A DNA stretch of 7,858 nucleotides, from contig CAMJIC010000112.1 in assembly GCA_946405675.1 (NCBI GenBank), positions 1-7,858 of the forward strand. The letters run 5' to 3'. The notes below the pieces were generated by a model that saw only the letters and a program-made list of their open reading frames with translations, ran no database searches and had not been told where the DNA came from. The first letter of the stretch is position 1. Every line of letters starts with the position of its first letter. Below, piece after piece: positions 1 to 6,711 of the stretch. This stretch comes from an uncultured Clostridia bacterium (GTDB lineage: Bacteria; Bacillota; Clostridia; Lachnospirales; Lachnospiraceae). Both the position numbers and the translations under genes were made by a program.

Positions 1-24
1 CTGTTCAGAACCTGCTCTGAGCAG
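1..24. repeat. 24-nt hairpin repeat, copy 1, at the left window edge
   Basis: Plus-strand arms CTGTTCAGA and TCTGAGCAG flank a 6-nt loop. The arms pair over 9 bp, with one G-T wobble. It matches the element at 2107-2130 at 21 of 24 positions in direct orientation, and all three differences are transitions. It lies 63 bp beyond the LRR stop codon and could act in 3'-end formation, but any U-tract would fall outside the window. Confidence 0.6.
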
Positions 25-87
25 TTACGTCTGCTTTTGATATCTGCGTCAGAAAGCCTCGCCGTACCTGTAATTCCAGGCATCTCC

Positions 88-2022
88 TTACGCACCCGTA
101 TATCCTTCGGTACTGACCGATACATTGATCTGTGCATCTTCGTCCGGCATCGTAAAGGAATAGGTGCCATCATCCTCCCATCTGCCAATGTCGGATCCGT
201 TCACTTCAAGCACGACTTCCCCATCCGCCATATCCATAACAGATACCCGGACAGTGTCGCCTGCTTTCGCGCTCTTTGGACAATCAACGACCAGGCGTAC
301 ATTGCCGGTGATGGAAATCCCATGTTCCCCGGAAAAAGGCTGCGCTGCATCCACATCCTCGCTCAGTCCGAACCTGATATCCTGCGTCTCCAGAAGCTGT
401 GCCGGCTCATCTCCCGGTCTTTTCCAGATATAGATCAGCTTATAGGCAGGAGTTTCCGGAGATTCCCAGGAAGTCTCTCTTCCCAGAAAACAGTAATTCA
501 TCCCCGCGACTACCTGAGTGGCAAGCAATGCCACAGGGTCGTATGACACATCATCAATCCCCTGCACCGCCTGATTGAAAATCTCTCTGTCCTCCTCTGT
601 GACATGGGCAGACTCCGTGACGGTCCATCCGCCGGATAAATATGTGCCCGCATCACCTGACAGATTTGCACCTGTGTCACCTGACAGATTACCTGTCAGC
701 AGCGAGCCGATTAACGAGGACGGATCATCAGATGAATCATTCAGCGGCGAATCATCACCGGACGAATCCTCTCCGGTAAGATCTCCTCCGGAAAGCACTC
801 CTCCGGATTCATCCCCTGGCTGTCCTCCCGGCTGGAATTCGTCTTCACCGAGCTGGGTATATACAATGTCGCCGCAGTAGGAGAATGCATCCTCCTCAGT
901 CTCTACCGATCCGCAGAAAACCACCTCCCGCAGCGCCTCGCAATACTCAAATGCTTTTGATTCCAACAAAGTGCCCTCCCCGAATATGGCTTTTTCCAGC
1001 CTGTCGCAGTAGCCAAACGCTCTGCCATGGCACACAGAACCGGGGCCGACAAAAACCTGCTTGATCGTATCGCAATAGCTGAATGCGCTGTCCTCTATCT
1101 CCGCCCTTGCGGGGAATGTAAGGACGGACGGCAGACTCGCATAACTGAAGGAATTGCCGCTAAACCGGATGTCCTCAGGAATCTCAAGGGAATCCGTTAT
1201 GACGCAGTATTCAAAGGCGCGCTCTTTAATAACTTCAACCGAATCAGGTATCGTCACGCTTTTCATCTCTTTGTAGGTAAATGCCTGGTTGCCGATCTCC
1301 GTCACCTGATATCCATCGATCTCAGAGGGGATCTCAACCACCTGGTCATCTTTATCTGCAGTGTATTCAGAGATGGTGACAGTCGCCCCGTCCGTATGGA
1401 TCCAATAATTGAAATCACCGGATGAGAGGACTTCCGGTTCTGTCTCATCAGGAACATAATCCGGATCGCCGGGGTCATTTCCGCCAACCGCCACCACTGG
1501 CTCCTCATCCGGATGAGCCGTATGATACGGATCTATCCCGATCCGGATTCCGGCGATTACCTTCTCCACCCCGGTCCAAAGGGAATCATATTCTACCCGG
1601 ATGCCGTCATCTGCCGTATAGGCCTGGTAATCCGATGGAAGCTGTGCATAATAATTCATGGCATTCTCGTCATCAAAACCGATATACCGAAAACTCGGAA
1701 GCTCTTGAAAGCTCGAATCGACACAGGCACCGATGGTAAACAGCAATCCTCCCTTCATCCCCTGATCCGCATAAGCATCGTAACTGGCCTTGTGGTAGAA
1801 GGAAGCACCGGCGTCTTCGATCACAACACGCGTAAGCTGGTACCAGTTCTTATCCATCGTGACGAATACCGGCTGCATATATTCCCCCGGCTCAAAATAG
1901 TAGGAATACGTCCCATCCGGATTCTGGTAGTCATAAAAATGCTCGAACGGACCTGCCCACACAACCGCAGACAGCGATAATGCCGTAACCAGCATCACAA
2001 TAGCAGCCATCATCTTCTTCAT
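88..2022 (-). CDS. Secreted BspA-like leucine-rich-repeat protein with a cystatin-like segment
   Basis: This is a 644-residue exported protein of unknown function. Residues 1-23 form a signal peptide: KK, a hydrophobic core, and a probable cleavage after VWA. Residues 24-200 are an aromatic-rich domain I do not recognise. Residues about 226-387 hold seven LRR_5/BspA-type repeats, with the AF (once SF) pair recurring every 22 residues (F248 to F380). Residues about 392-466 are an acidic Ser/Gly/Asp linker. Residues about 470-555 resemble a cystatin fold, with QVVAG at 503-507 followed by MNY and later YIW (531-533). Residues about 565-640 look like a beta-sandwich repeat of the InlB/bacterial-repeat kind, ending in a TFTMPDED-like strand. 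No LPXTG motif, C-terminal membrane helix or SLH domain is seen, so it is probably released or held non-covalently. The start is supported by AAGGAGG 8 nt upstream. The gene follows a terminator, so it is probably transcribed separately from the deacetylase gene. Confidence 0.9.
   Translation of the reverse strand: MKKMMAAIVMLVTALSLSAVVWAGPFEHFYDYQNPDGTYSYYFEPGEYMQPVFVTMDKNWYQLTRVVIEDAGASFYHKASYDAYADQGMKGGLLFTIGACVDSSFQELPSFRYIGFDDENAMNYYAQLPSDYQAYTADDGIRVEYDSLWTGVEKVIAGIRIGIDPYHTAHPDEEPVVAVGGNDPGDPDYVPDETEPEVLSSGDFNYWIHTDGATVTISEYTADKDDQVVEIPSEIDGYQVTEIGNQAFTYKEMKSVTIPDSVEVIKERAFEYCVITDSLEIPEDIRFSGNSFSYASLPSVLTFPARAEIEDSAFSYCDTIKQVFVGPGSVCHGRAFGYCDRLEKAIFGEGTLLESKAFEYCEALREVVFCGSVETEEDAFSYCGDIVYTQLGEDEFQPGGQPGDESGGVLSGGDLTGEDSSGDDSPLNDSSDDPSSLIGSLLTGNLSGDTGANLSGDAGTYLSGGWTVTESAHVTEEDREIFNQAVQGIDDVSYDPVALLATQVVAGMNYCFLGRETSWESPETPAYKLIYIWKRPGDEPAQLLETQDIRFGLSEDVDAAQPFSGEHGISITGNVRLVVDCPKSAKAGDTVRVSVMDMADGEVVLEVNGSDIGRWEDDGTYSFTMPDEDAQINVSVSTEGYTGA
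358..615 (-). other. Cystatin-like segment with QVVAG motif (within the LRR protein)
   Basis: Residues about 470-555 begin with a predicted helix (EEDREIFNQAV), then a strand containing Q503-V-V-A-G507 and M-N-Y, then a hairpin leading to the strand YKLIYIW. In cystatins the QxVxG loop follows the central helix and inserts into the papain-family active site, and a second loop carries a conserved Trp. The order helix, QVVAGxNY, aromatic strand with a Trp is the same here. The similarity was judged by eye, so homology and inhibitory activity are inferred. The domain may instead be a bacterial cystatin-like fold with a binding role. Confidence 0.5.
862..1347 (-). repeat. Seven LRR_5-type repeats with an exact 22-residue period
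   Basis: This coding repeat lies within the LRR protein, about residues 226-387. The aromatic anchor F occurs at 248, 270, 292, 314, 336, 358 and 380, each preceded by A (S in the third unit) and mostly followed by xYC. The spacing is invariant at 22 residues (66 bp). DNA identity between units is low, so the repeat is conserved at protein level only. The family is known from surface and adhesion proteins such as BspA. Confidence 0.85.
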
Positions 2023-2030
2023 CCTGGTTT

Positions 2031-2037
2031 CCTCCTT
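2031..2037 (-). promoter_or_regulatory. Strong ribosome binding site of the LRR gene
   Basis: AAGGAGG on the minus strand ends 8 nt before the ATG at 2022. This fixes the LRR start. No convincing sigma-A promoter was found between the upstream terminator and this site; TATGAT and TGTAAT hexamers occur but lack a good -35 at the right distance. Confidence 0.75.
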
Positions 2038-2086
2038 CTGAAAACAATTACACTGAAGACAATTCCATCATGCGGATGATACCATC

Positions 2087-2146
2087 TCATGAATCTCCCT
2101 CGGGACTGTTCAGAGCCTGTTCTGAACAGATCCTATCCTTCTTCAT
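2087..2146 (-). CDS. Possible 19-residue leader peptide upstream of the LRR gene
   Basis: This small ORF on the minus strand starts with ATG at 2146 and ends with TGA at 2087-2089. It encodes MKKDRICSEQALNSPEGDS. A full AGGAGG lies at 2157-2162, 10 nt before the ATG, which is unusually good for a chance ORF. The coding region spans the 24-nt hairpin, which supplies the CSEQALN residues. It lies 64 nt upstream of the LRR start and downstream of the deacetylase terminator. No known leader-peptide signature is seen, such as a run of one amino acid or an Erm-type arrest motif. It could be a regulatory leader, a small peptide, or a fortuitous ORF. Confidence 0.35.
   Translation of the reverse strand: MKKDRICSEQALNSPEGDS
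2107..2130. repeat. 24-nt hairpin repeat, copy 2, upstream of the LRR gene
   Basis: The perfect 9-bp arms CTGTTCAGA and TCTGAACAG enclose a 6-nt loop (GCCTGT on plus). It is the second copy of the element at 1-24. It lies in the leader of the LRR gene, inside the 19-codon ORF. No T-run follows it on the minus strand, so it is not a typical intrinsic terminator. Confidence 0.65.
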
Positions 2147-2203
2147 AAACTTCTGTCCTCCTCTTATCCATCATAACGGAAACCAGAGCGCCCGCGTCAC
2201 ACA

Positions 2204-2236
2204 ACAAAGACGGCAAAAATCTTTTGCCGTCTTTGT
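2204..2236 (-). terminator. Intrinsic terminator after the deacetylase gene
   Basis: A perfect 15-bp inverted repeat (core AAAGACGGCAAAA with its complement) surrounds a 3-nt loop. It starts 56 nt after the deacetylase stop. On the minus strand the 3' arm is T-rich and continues into TGTGTG, which gives a moderate U-tract. The A-rich and T-rich arm ends make it nearly symmetric, so it could act in both directions. It separates transcription of the deacetylase gene from that of the LRR gene. Confidence 0.8.
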
Positions 2237-2292
2237 CCTGTTCCAGTCATATGAATCTTCAGTTGATGCTCAGATCCAAGGTTCACACCTTG

Positions 2293-4044
2293 TCACTCAC
2301 TGTCGATTGGCGTCGGGCGGAGCTTATTGAAGAAATCCGCGATCCCGCTGATCCCCAGCGCCTCGTAGTCATTGGCATAGATCGTATGCGCTCCCGCATA
2401 CTCCGTCATCGCCTGGTACATCGTGAAACCGTCCAGGGCGACACGTCCGGTCCGCATGAAGGTATCCCCGAATTCCGTCCAGCCGATATTGCCGTCCACA
2501 TTGCAGAAGATATTCATCCCCTGGCTCTTGAAGTACTGGAACTTCTCATTGTAATCCGTATATTCTCCCACATGGCCGATGTCAGCGCCGAAGGCGAAGA
2601 TGATCTTATCCACCTTTCCCAGGATCGGCTCATTGACCGTGACCCATCGTTCATGGTCTGCCTGCAGCCGTGCCAGATCCGCGCTTTCCGCGTTCAGGTG
2701 CCCATAAGTATGGCTCGCAAACGTCCAGCCCTCCGCCTTCATCGCATCCGCCACAGCCTTCGCGTTGGCACAGTCCTCCTCCCAGTTGAAATCGGGATGA
2801 TCCTGCAGCCACTGGATCTGATCCGGATCCAGGTGCGGGTCATTGATGTCCTTATAATAGTTGTTCGTCCGGTATCCGAATACCCCGTTGTACCCGGTCA
2901 TCGCCACGGTTCCCCGCGCCCCGCGGTATGAGAAATCAGGATGCTGCTCAATGAAGGTATCAATCCGGGGCACCACGTCATAATCACCGATCGAGGTCAC
3001 ACCTTCCTCATTGGTATACTCACACTTCGGCCTGCCATTCTCATCCACCAGCATGCGGGTCGCGTAGCCCTGGGTACCGATTCCATAGGAATGATAGTAG
3101 CTCAGGTCATCAATGGACAATACGAAAGCCTTCTTCTCCGGAGGCAGCATCAGCGCGTCATTCTTTGCGATGTGGACAACGCCGTTTTCATCCGTGGTCT
3201 TAATGCACATATCATCCAGGCCGACCATGACATAACCCGCCTCGTACATATCCTGGATCATGGCATCAAATTCAGCAGTGGTGGTCATCGCGGCATTATT
3301 CTGCCGCACACGATCCGCACCGACAAGCTCCGCATTGAACGCACGGTCATCATTGATCAAAGAATGGAAGAACACATGGGGGATTCTCGTCACATCCACC
3401 GCCACGCACCGGGCCTTCTGGTCATTGTAGCTGGCAATGGTATCCGCCACCGACGGATCCTGATCCTTGATTCCTTCCAGAAGCGCGATCGCCCCGTCGT
3501 AATCATAGCCGGCCGCCAGCAGCTGCGCCTGCTGAATCGTCTGGGCTGCACTCTGTCCTTCCGCCGCCGGTTCAACATTCTGGCCGGACGCTTCCTCTCC
3601 TCCGCCGGAGCTGTCCGAAGAAGCATCCCCTCCTGAATTGTCCGAAGAAGCATCCCCTCCTGAAACATCGCCATTGGAGCTGTCCCCGCCGGAAACATCG
3701 CCACTGACAGCCGCCGTACCGGAAGCGTCTGATGTCTGCCCGGAGCCTGCGCTGCTCTGGTTCATTTCAGAATCGCGGTTCCTCCTGGCACAGCTGACGG
3801 CAACGATTATGACAACAATCAAAAGCACTGCCGCCACACCCAAAAAGACCATCCGCTGCATCCTGATGGCACGCATCCGCTCTTCCCTGCGTTTTTGTCT
3901 GGCAGCCTCACGGCGGCGCATCATCTCATCATCACGGTCAGGCCGAATCGCCTCTTCCATCCTGATCCGCTCCCCTGAAGCAGCCGTTCTGTCTTTGCCG
4001 TTTTTTTCAGATATTCTGCTATCCTGACGCTCATCCATATCCAT
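2293..4044 (-). CDS. Membrane-anchored polysaccharide deacetylase (NodB family)
   Basis: This 583-residue protein probably removes acetyl groups from an N-acetylated cell-wall or surface glycan outside the membrane. Residues 1-65 are a highly charged, Arg-rich cytoplasmic tail, and residues about 66-86 form one transmembrane anchor. Residues about 92-165 are a Ser/Gly/Asp linker with SGGD repeats. Residues about 168-215 form a short helical, TPR-like hairpin (LLAAGYDYDGAIALLEGI). The catalytic NodB domain covers roughly 220-570. Motif 1 is SIDD (D312, D313). Motif 2 is HTYGH (H445, H449), the usual metal ligands together with an Asp of motif 1. The usual Arg-x-Pro-Tyr motif 3 is not evident; FAFGAD (483-488) occupies a comparable place. 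Two in-frame ATGs exist: AAAGGG (4048-4053) is 3 nt from the ATG at 4044 and 9 nt from the one at 4038, so 4038 may be the real start. The gene has its own promoter upstream and a terminator downstream. Confidence 0.9.
   Translation of the reverse strand: MDMDERQDSRISEKNGKDRTAASGERIRMEEAIRPDRDDEMMRRREAARQKRREERMRAIRMQRMVFLGVAAVLLIVVIIVAVSCARRNRDSEMNQSSAGSGQTSDASGTAAVSGDVSGGDSSNGDVSGGDASSDNSGGDASSDSSGGGEEASGQNVEPAAEGQSAAQTIQQAQLLAAGYDYDGAIALLEGIKDQDPSVADTIASYNDQKARCVAVDVTRIPHVFFHSLINDDRAFNAELVGADRVRQNNAAMTTTAEFDAMIQDMYEAGYVMVGLDDMCIKTTDENGVVHIAKNDALMLPPEKKAFVLSIDDLSYYHSYGIGTQGYATRMLVDENGRPKCEYTNEEGVTSIGDYDVVPRIDTFIEQHPDFSYRGARGTVAMTGYNGVFGYRTNNYYKDINDPHLDPDQIQWLQDHPDFNWEEDCANAKAVADAMKAEGWTFASHTYGHLNAESADLARLQADHERWVTVNEPILGKVDKIIFAFGADIGHVGEYTDYNEKFQYFKSQGMNIFCNVDGNIGWTEFGDTFMRTGRVALDGFTMYQAMTEYAGAHTIYANDYEALGISGIADFFNKLRPTPIDSE
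3611..3664 (-). repeat. Tandem 27-bp coding repeat in the SGGD linker
   Basis: Two adjacent 27-nt units (3611-3637 and 3638-3664) are identical except for the first base. They encode the SGGDASSD(N/S) repeat of the deacetylase linker. A further partial repeat, a 12-nt GAAACATCGCCA, occurs at 3662 and 3692 with a 30-bp period. The near-identity at DNA level points to recent duplication by slippage, so the linker length is likely to vary between strains. Confidence 0.85.
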
Positions 4045-4138
4045 TTTCCCTTTGCAGATCTATAGATTTATATGTCTCACAGCTTCCAAATCAAGTACCA
4101 CGAAAAAATAGGTCAAAACAGCCTCATCCCCAATTATT

Positions 4139-4167
4139 ATTATAATCCGCAAAGCAGCTCACATCAA
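4139..4167 (-). promoter_or_regulatory. Sigma-A-type promoter of the deacetylase gene
   Basis: On the minus strand, TTGATG (4162-4167) is followed after exactly 17 nt by a consensus TATAAT (4139-4144). It lies about 95 nt upstream of the deacetylase ATG and 72 nt beyond the LplB-type permease stop. The deacetylase can therefore be expressed independently of the importer operon. The rest of the 4045-4234 spacer holds no ORF with a good start. No clear terminator follows the permease, so read-through from the operon is possible. Confidence 0.7.
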
Positions 4168-4234
4168 GGTCATGCCTGATGCGCTCAGCCCGGCGAAACA
4201 TGATTGTTACTGAAAACAGGTCACGAGTTTATGA

Positions 4235-5218
4235 TCACGCAAGCGCACTGTCGGCATCCAGCTTGCGGATCACCGCGTTCGCAATCAGAAGCAGCACACA
4301 CCCCACCGCATTCTGCAGAAATGAGGCAGCAGCAGAATAACTGAAATTTGCCTGATTCATCAGCGCCTTATACACATATACGTCCAACGTCTGCGTCACC
4401 GGCTGCAGCGAATTGGAATCCAGCGGCACCTGGTAGAACAGTCCGAAGTCCGATGCCAGAATCGATCCTGTCCGCAGGATAAAGATCGTCGCGATCGTCG
4501 GACGGAGCAGCGGCAGCGTAACATACCGCACTCTCTGGAAGAAAGAAGCGCCGTCCAGGATCGCGCCCTCATACAGGGTACGGTCAATCGACGTGATCGC
4601 GCACAGGTAGATCACCATGGAATACCCGGTGGATTTCCAAAGCTCCGTCAGGATCAGGATCACCCTCCAGTACTGCGGAGACTGGTACCACTGCACCGGC
4701 GCCGCCCCGAAAAGGCCCAGCAGATGGTTCAGCTGGCCTTCGTCCGTCGCAAGGAATCCATACAGGCAGTACCCCACCACGACCCAGGAGAGGAAATACG
4801 GCAGGATCATTACCATCTGCACACATCCCGAGAAAAACCTGCTGTGCAGTTCCGTCAGGAAGATGGCAAGAAACACAGGAATGATGATTCCCAGCACAAG
4901 GAAGATCACGTTATAAAACAAGGTGTTGAACATGATCGTGGGCAGCTCTGAAGACCGCAGCAAAAACGAAAAATTCCGCAGCCCTGCCCATGGGCTGTTG
5001 ACAAACAGATTCTTCAGCAGAGAATCTCCCGGAACCGGCTTAAATTCCTTAAACGCAAAGAAAATGCCGAACATAGGGAGATAACAAAACAGCAGATACC
5101 ACACGATCGCCGGCATCGACATCCATGTCAGCGTCCGTGTCTCCTTTTTCCACATCACCGTCCTCGAGGAATGTCCTGCCTGTTTCCCCGTTTTCTTTTT
5201 CGTGTTCTTTTCATTCAT
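4235..5218 (-). CDS. ABC sugar transporter permease, LplB type
   Basis: This is a 327-residue inner-membrane permease of a carbohydrate ABC importer (binding-protein-dependent transport family). After a Lys-rich cytoplasmic tail, about six hydrophobic segments are visible, near residues 34-55, 94-121, 132-156, 185-209, 240-258 and 295-316. The EAA loop that docks the ATPase is EGAILDGASFFQRVRYVTLP (217-236), with the conserved G and LP. The frame is open up to 5299, but that longer start lies inside the solute-binding-protein gene and lacks family support. The ATG at 5218 overlaps that gene's stop by 8 bp (ATGAATGA), has GAGGA upstream, and gives the normal family length. The overlap suggests translational coupling. 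Its partners are the MalG-type permease and the lipoprotein encoded just upstream. Confidence 0.93.
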   Translation of the reverse strand: MNEKNTKKKTGKQAGHSSRTVMWKKETRTLTWMSMPAIVWYLLFCYLPMFGIFFAFKEFKPVPGDSLLKNLFVNSPWAGLRNFSFLLRSSELPTIMFNTLFYNVIFLVLGIIIPVFLAIFLTELHSRFFSGCVQMVMILPYFLSWVVVGYCLYGFLATDEGQLNHLLGLFGAAPVQWYQSPQYWRVILILTELWKSTGYSMVIYLCAITSIDRTLYEGAILDGASFFQRVRYVTLPLLRPTIATIFILRTGSILASDFGLFYQVPLDSNSLQPVTQTLDVYVYKALMNQANFSYSAAASFLQNAVGCVLLLIANAVIRKLDADSALA

Positions 5219-6707
5219 CCTCAGTTTCCTCGTGAGGCTCCCAGCCTTTTTCCGCAAACCACTCATCCAGCTGCCCCTGGATATCAGAGAGCAGTTCATC
5301 GATCCCGGCAGCCTCCATCCGCTTTTTCATTTTCACCATGATCTGATCCGGATCACTTGTCCCGGTCCGAAGATCCGTGTCATAGTCACTGAAAATCGCT
5401 CTCACTGCTGAAACGATATCTTCCTTGCGCGTGATATCATAGGCAAATCCATGCGTCTGGCTGTAGATTCCCTTCTCTTCATACTCCTCAAACACCTTCT
5501 CCCACTGATCCGGATCAGAAAGCACCTCCCTGCTGATGGACTCTACGGACGCATTGACCACAGAGCCTGTCGTATACAGGCGGGGCGCATAGCGGTCAGA
5601 ACCTGTTTTAGTCCTCAGGACAGTTCCGTTCGGCAGGTATTCAAAATGCTTCCCTTCGATCCCGTATCCCAGGATATCCCTGAACTTCTGGTCACAGCTC
5701 AGAAGCTCTATGTATTTCAGGCATTCAATGGCACGTTCCCTGCTGCATGCGGCGCAGATACCGATCATGGCGCCCTGCCCGCTCTGCCGGGACAAAAACG
5801 GTCCCTCAAAGGTGGAGGTTTTCACCTGGAAGCCCCAGTCCGCAGGATTAGAGTACCCCATATATCCCTTCCACGCTACTCCAAACCTGACCGGTATGGA
5901 CTTATCTCCCACTGTGGAATCAATTGTCGCGGCATCCGGATGAATGTACCCTGCCTTGTACCAGCGATGCAAGGTCCTGTAACGCTCCATCAGCTCCTCG
6001 CAGTCCCACACTGCCTTCACCTGCGGCACCTCTGTCTCCTGCTGATAGGGAATCACAATGATCCCGTCCACGACCCGTTCAATGCAGTTCAGGAAGCCCG
6101 GCATGCCTGCCTTGCTCATATCCAGCGGATACTTCTGCGGATGATCCTCCTTGTACACCTTCAGGTAAGGCTCCACCGCCCCAAGGCCCTCCATCCGCTC
6201 CGGGATCTCCATCCCCTTTTCTTCTTCAAAATAATCCGCATTGAAACGGAACAGCTCCTCCGACCCCATATCCTTCAGGATCGGGATCCCGTAGATCCGT
6301 CCGTTGACCGTCCCGCTCTCCCAGTATCTGCCGATCGATTCATACAGGTCAGGCGTTTCCGTTTTCACCAGATCCGTGATGTCATAGAACATGCCCCCCT
6401 GCGCATTTTTATCAAATACATTGGCCCAGCTGCTTGTGAATACCATATCGTAATATTCGCCGGAAGCCATGATCAGATTGAGCTTTTCGGTGGGCTGGAA
6501 TTCCAGGTTCACCGTCAGTCCGATCTTTTCCCTGGAAACTTCATTCGCCGCGGCAATGACCTCCTGCGCGTCCAGCGGAGCGTTCCCGCTGTCCGACAAG
6601 GTCACCCACCGAAGCCTTCCCTCCTTCGGCCACCTGCTGCATCCGCAGGCACAAAGCGCCAGAAGGAGCACCAATAGCAGCACAACACGCCGTCCCATTT
6701 TTCTCAT
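5211..6707 (-). CDS. Lipoprotein solute-binding protein of the sugar ABC importer
   Basis: This 498-residue extracellular binding protein delivers substrate to the two permeases. The N-terminus is a lipoprotein signal (MRKMGRR, a Leu/Val core, then LCAC), with lipidation most likely at C21; C23 is an alternative. The mature protein shows the two-lobed family-1 binding-protein pattern. YDMVFTSSWANVF and the following MFYDITDLV are typical of the N-lobe, VNGRIYGIPI is the usual hinge-region signature, and the C-terminal part resembles the DUF3502 region of LipO/YtcQ-like proteins. The substrate is probably an oligosaccharide, but its identity cannot be read from sequence. The start at 6707 follows AAGGGGTGA, which overlaps the stop of the upstream permease gene, with a 4-bp gap. 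A second ATG at 6698 is possible. Length is normal for the family. Confidence 0.93.
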   Translation of the reverse strand: MRKMGRRVVLLLVLLLALCACGCSRWPKEGRLRWVTLSDSGNAPLDAQEVIAAANEVSREKIGLTVNLEFQPTEKLNLIMASGEYYDMVFTSSWANVFDKNAQGGMFYDITDLVKTETPDLYESIGRYWESGTVNGRIYGIPILKDMGSEELFRFNADYFEEEKGMEIPERMEGLGAVEPYLKVYKEDHPQKYPLDMSKAGMPGFLNCIERVVDGIIVIPYQQETEVPQVKAVWDCEELMERYRTLHRWYKAGYIHPDAATIDSTVGDKSIPVRFGVAWKGYMGYSNPADWGFQVKTSTFEGPFLSRQSGQGAMIGICAACSRERAIECLKYIELLSCDQKFRDILGYGIEGKHFEYLPNGTVLRTKTGSDRYAPRLYTTGSVVNASVESISREVLSDPDQWEKVFEEYEEKGIYSQTHGFAYDITRKEDIVSAVRAIFSDYDTDLRTGTSDPDQIMVKMKKRMEAAGIDELLSDIQGQLDEWFAEKGWEPHEETEDE

Positions 6708-6711
6708 CCTG

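Noticed and set aside
1..2130. Insertion sequence or transposon bounded by the 24-nt repeats
   Set aside because: There is no transposase or recombinase gene, no target duplication could be seen, and the gene between is an ordinary exported protein. The paired repeats are reported only as repeats.
4170..4234. Terminator after the LplB-type permease
   Set aside because: Only a short CTGA/TCAG pairing is visible, with no T-run, so it is too weak to call.
5219..5299. Longer start for the LplB-type permease at 5299
   Set aside because: It would overlap the binding-protein gene by 89 bp. The extra 27 residues have no family counterpart, and the ATG at 5218 has an SD and a typical coupled overlap.
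5451..6677. Long plus-strand open frame of 408 codons
   Set aside because: It lies antisense to the solute-binding protein. The translation is His/Arg/Leu/Pro-rich with no domain, as expected for the opposite strand of a GC-rich gene.
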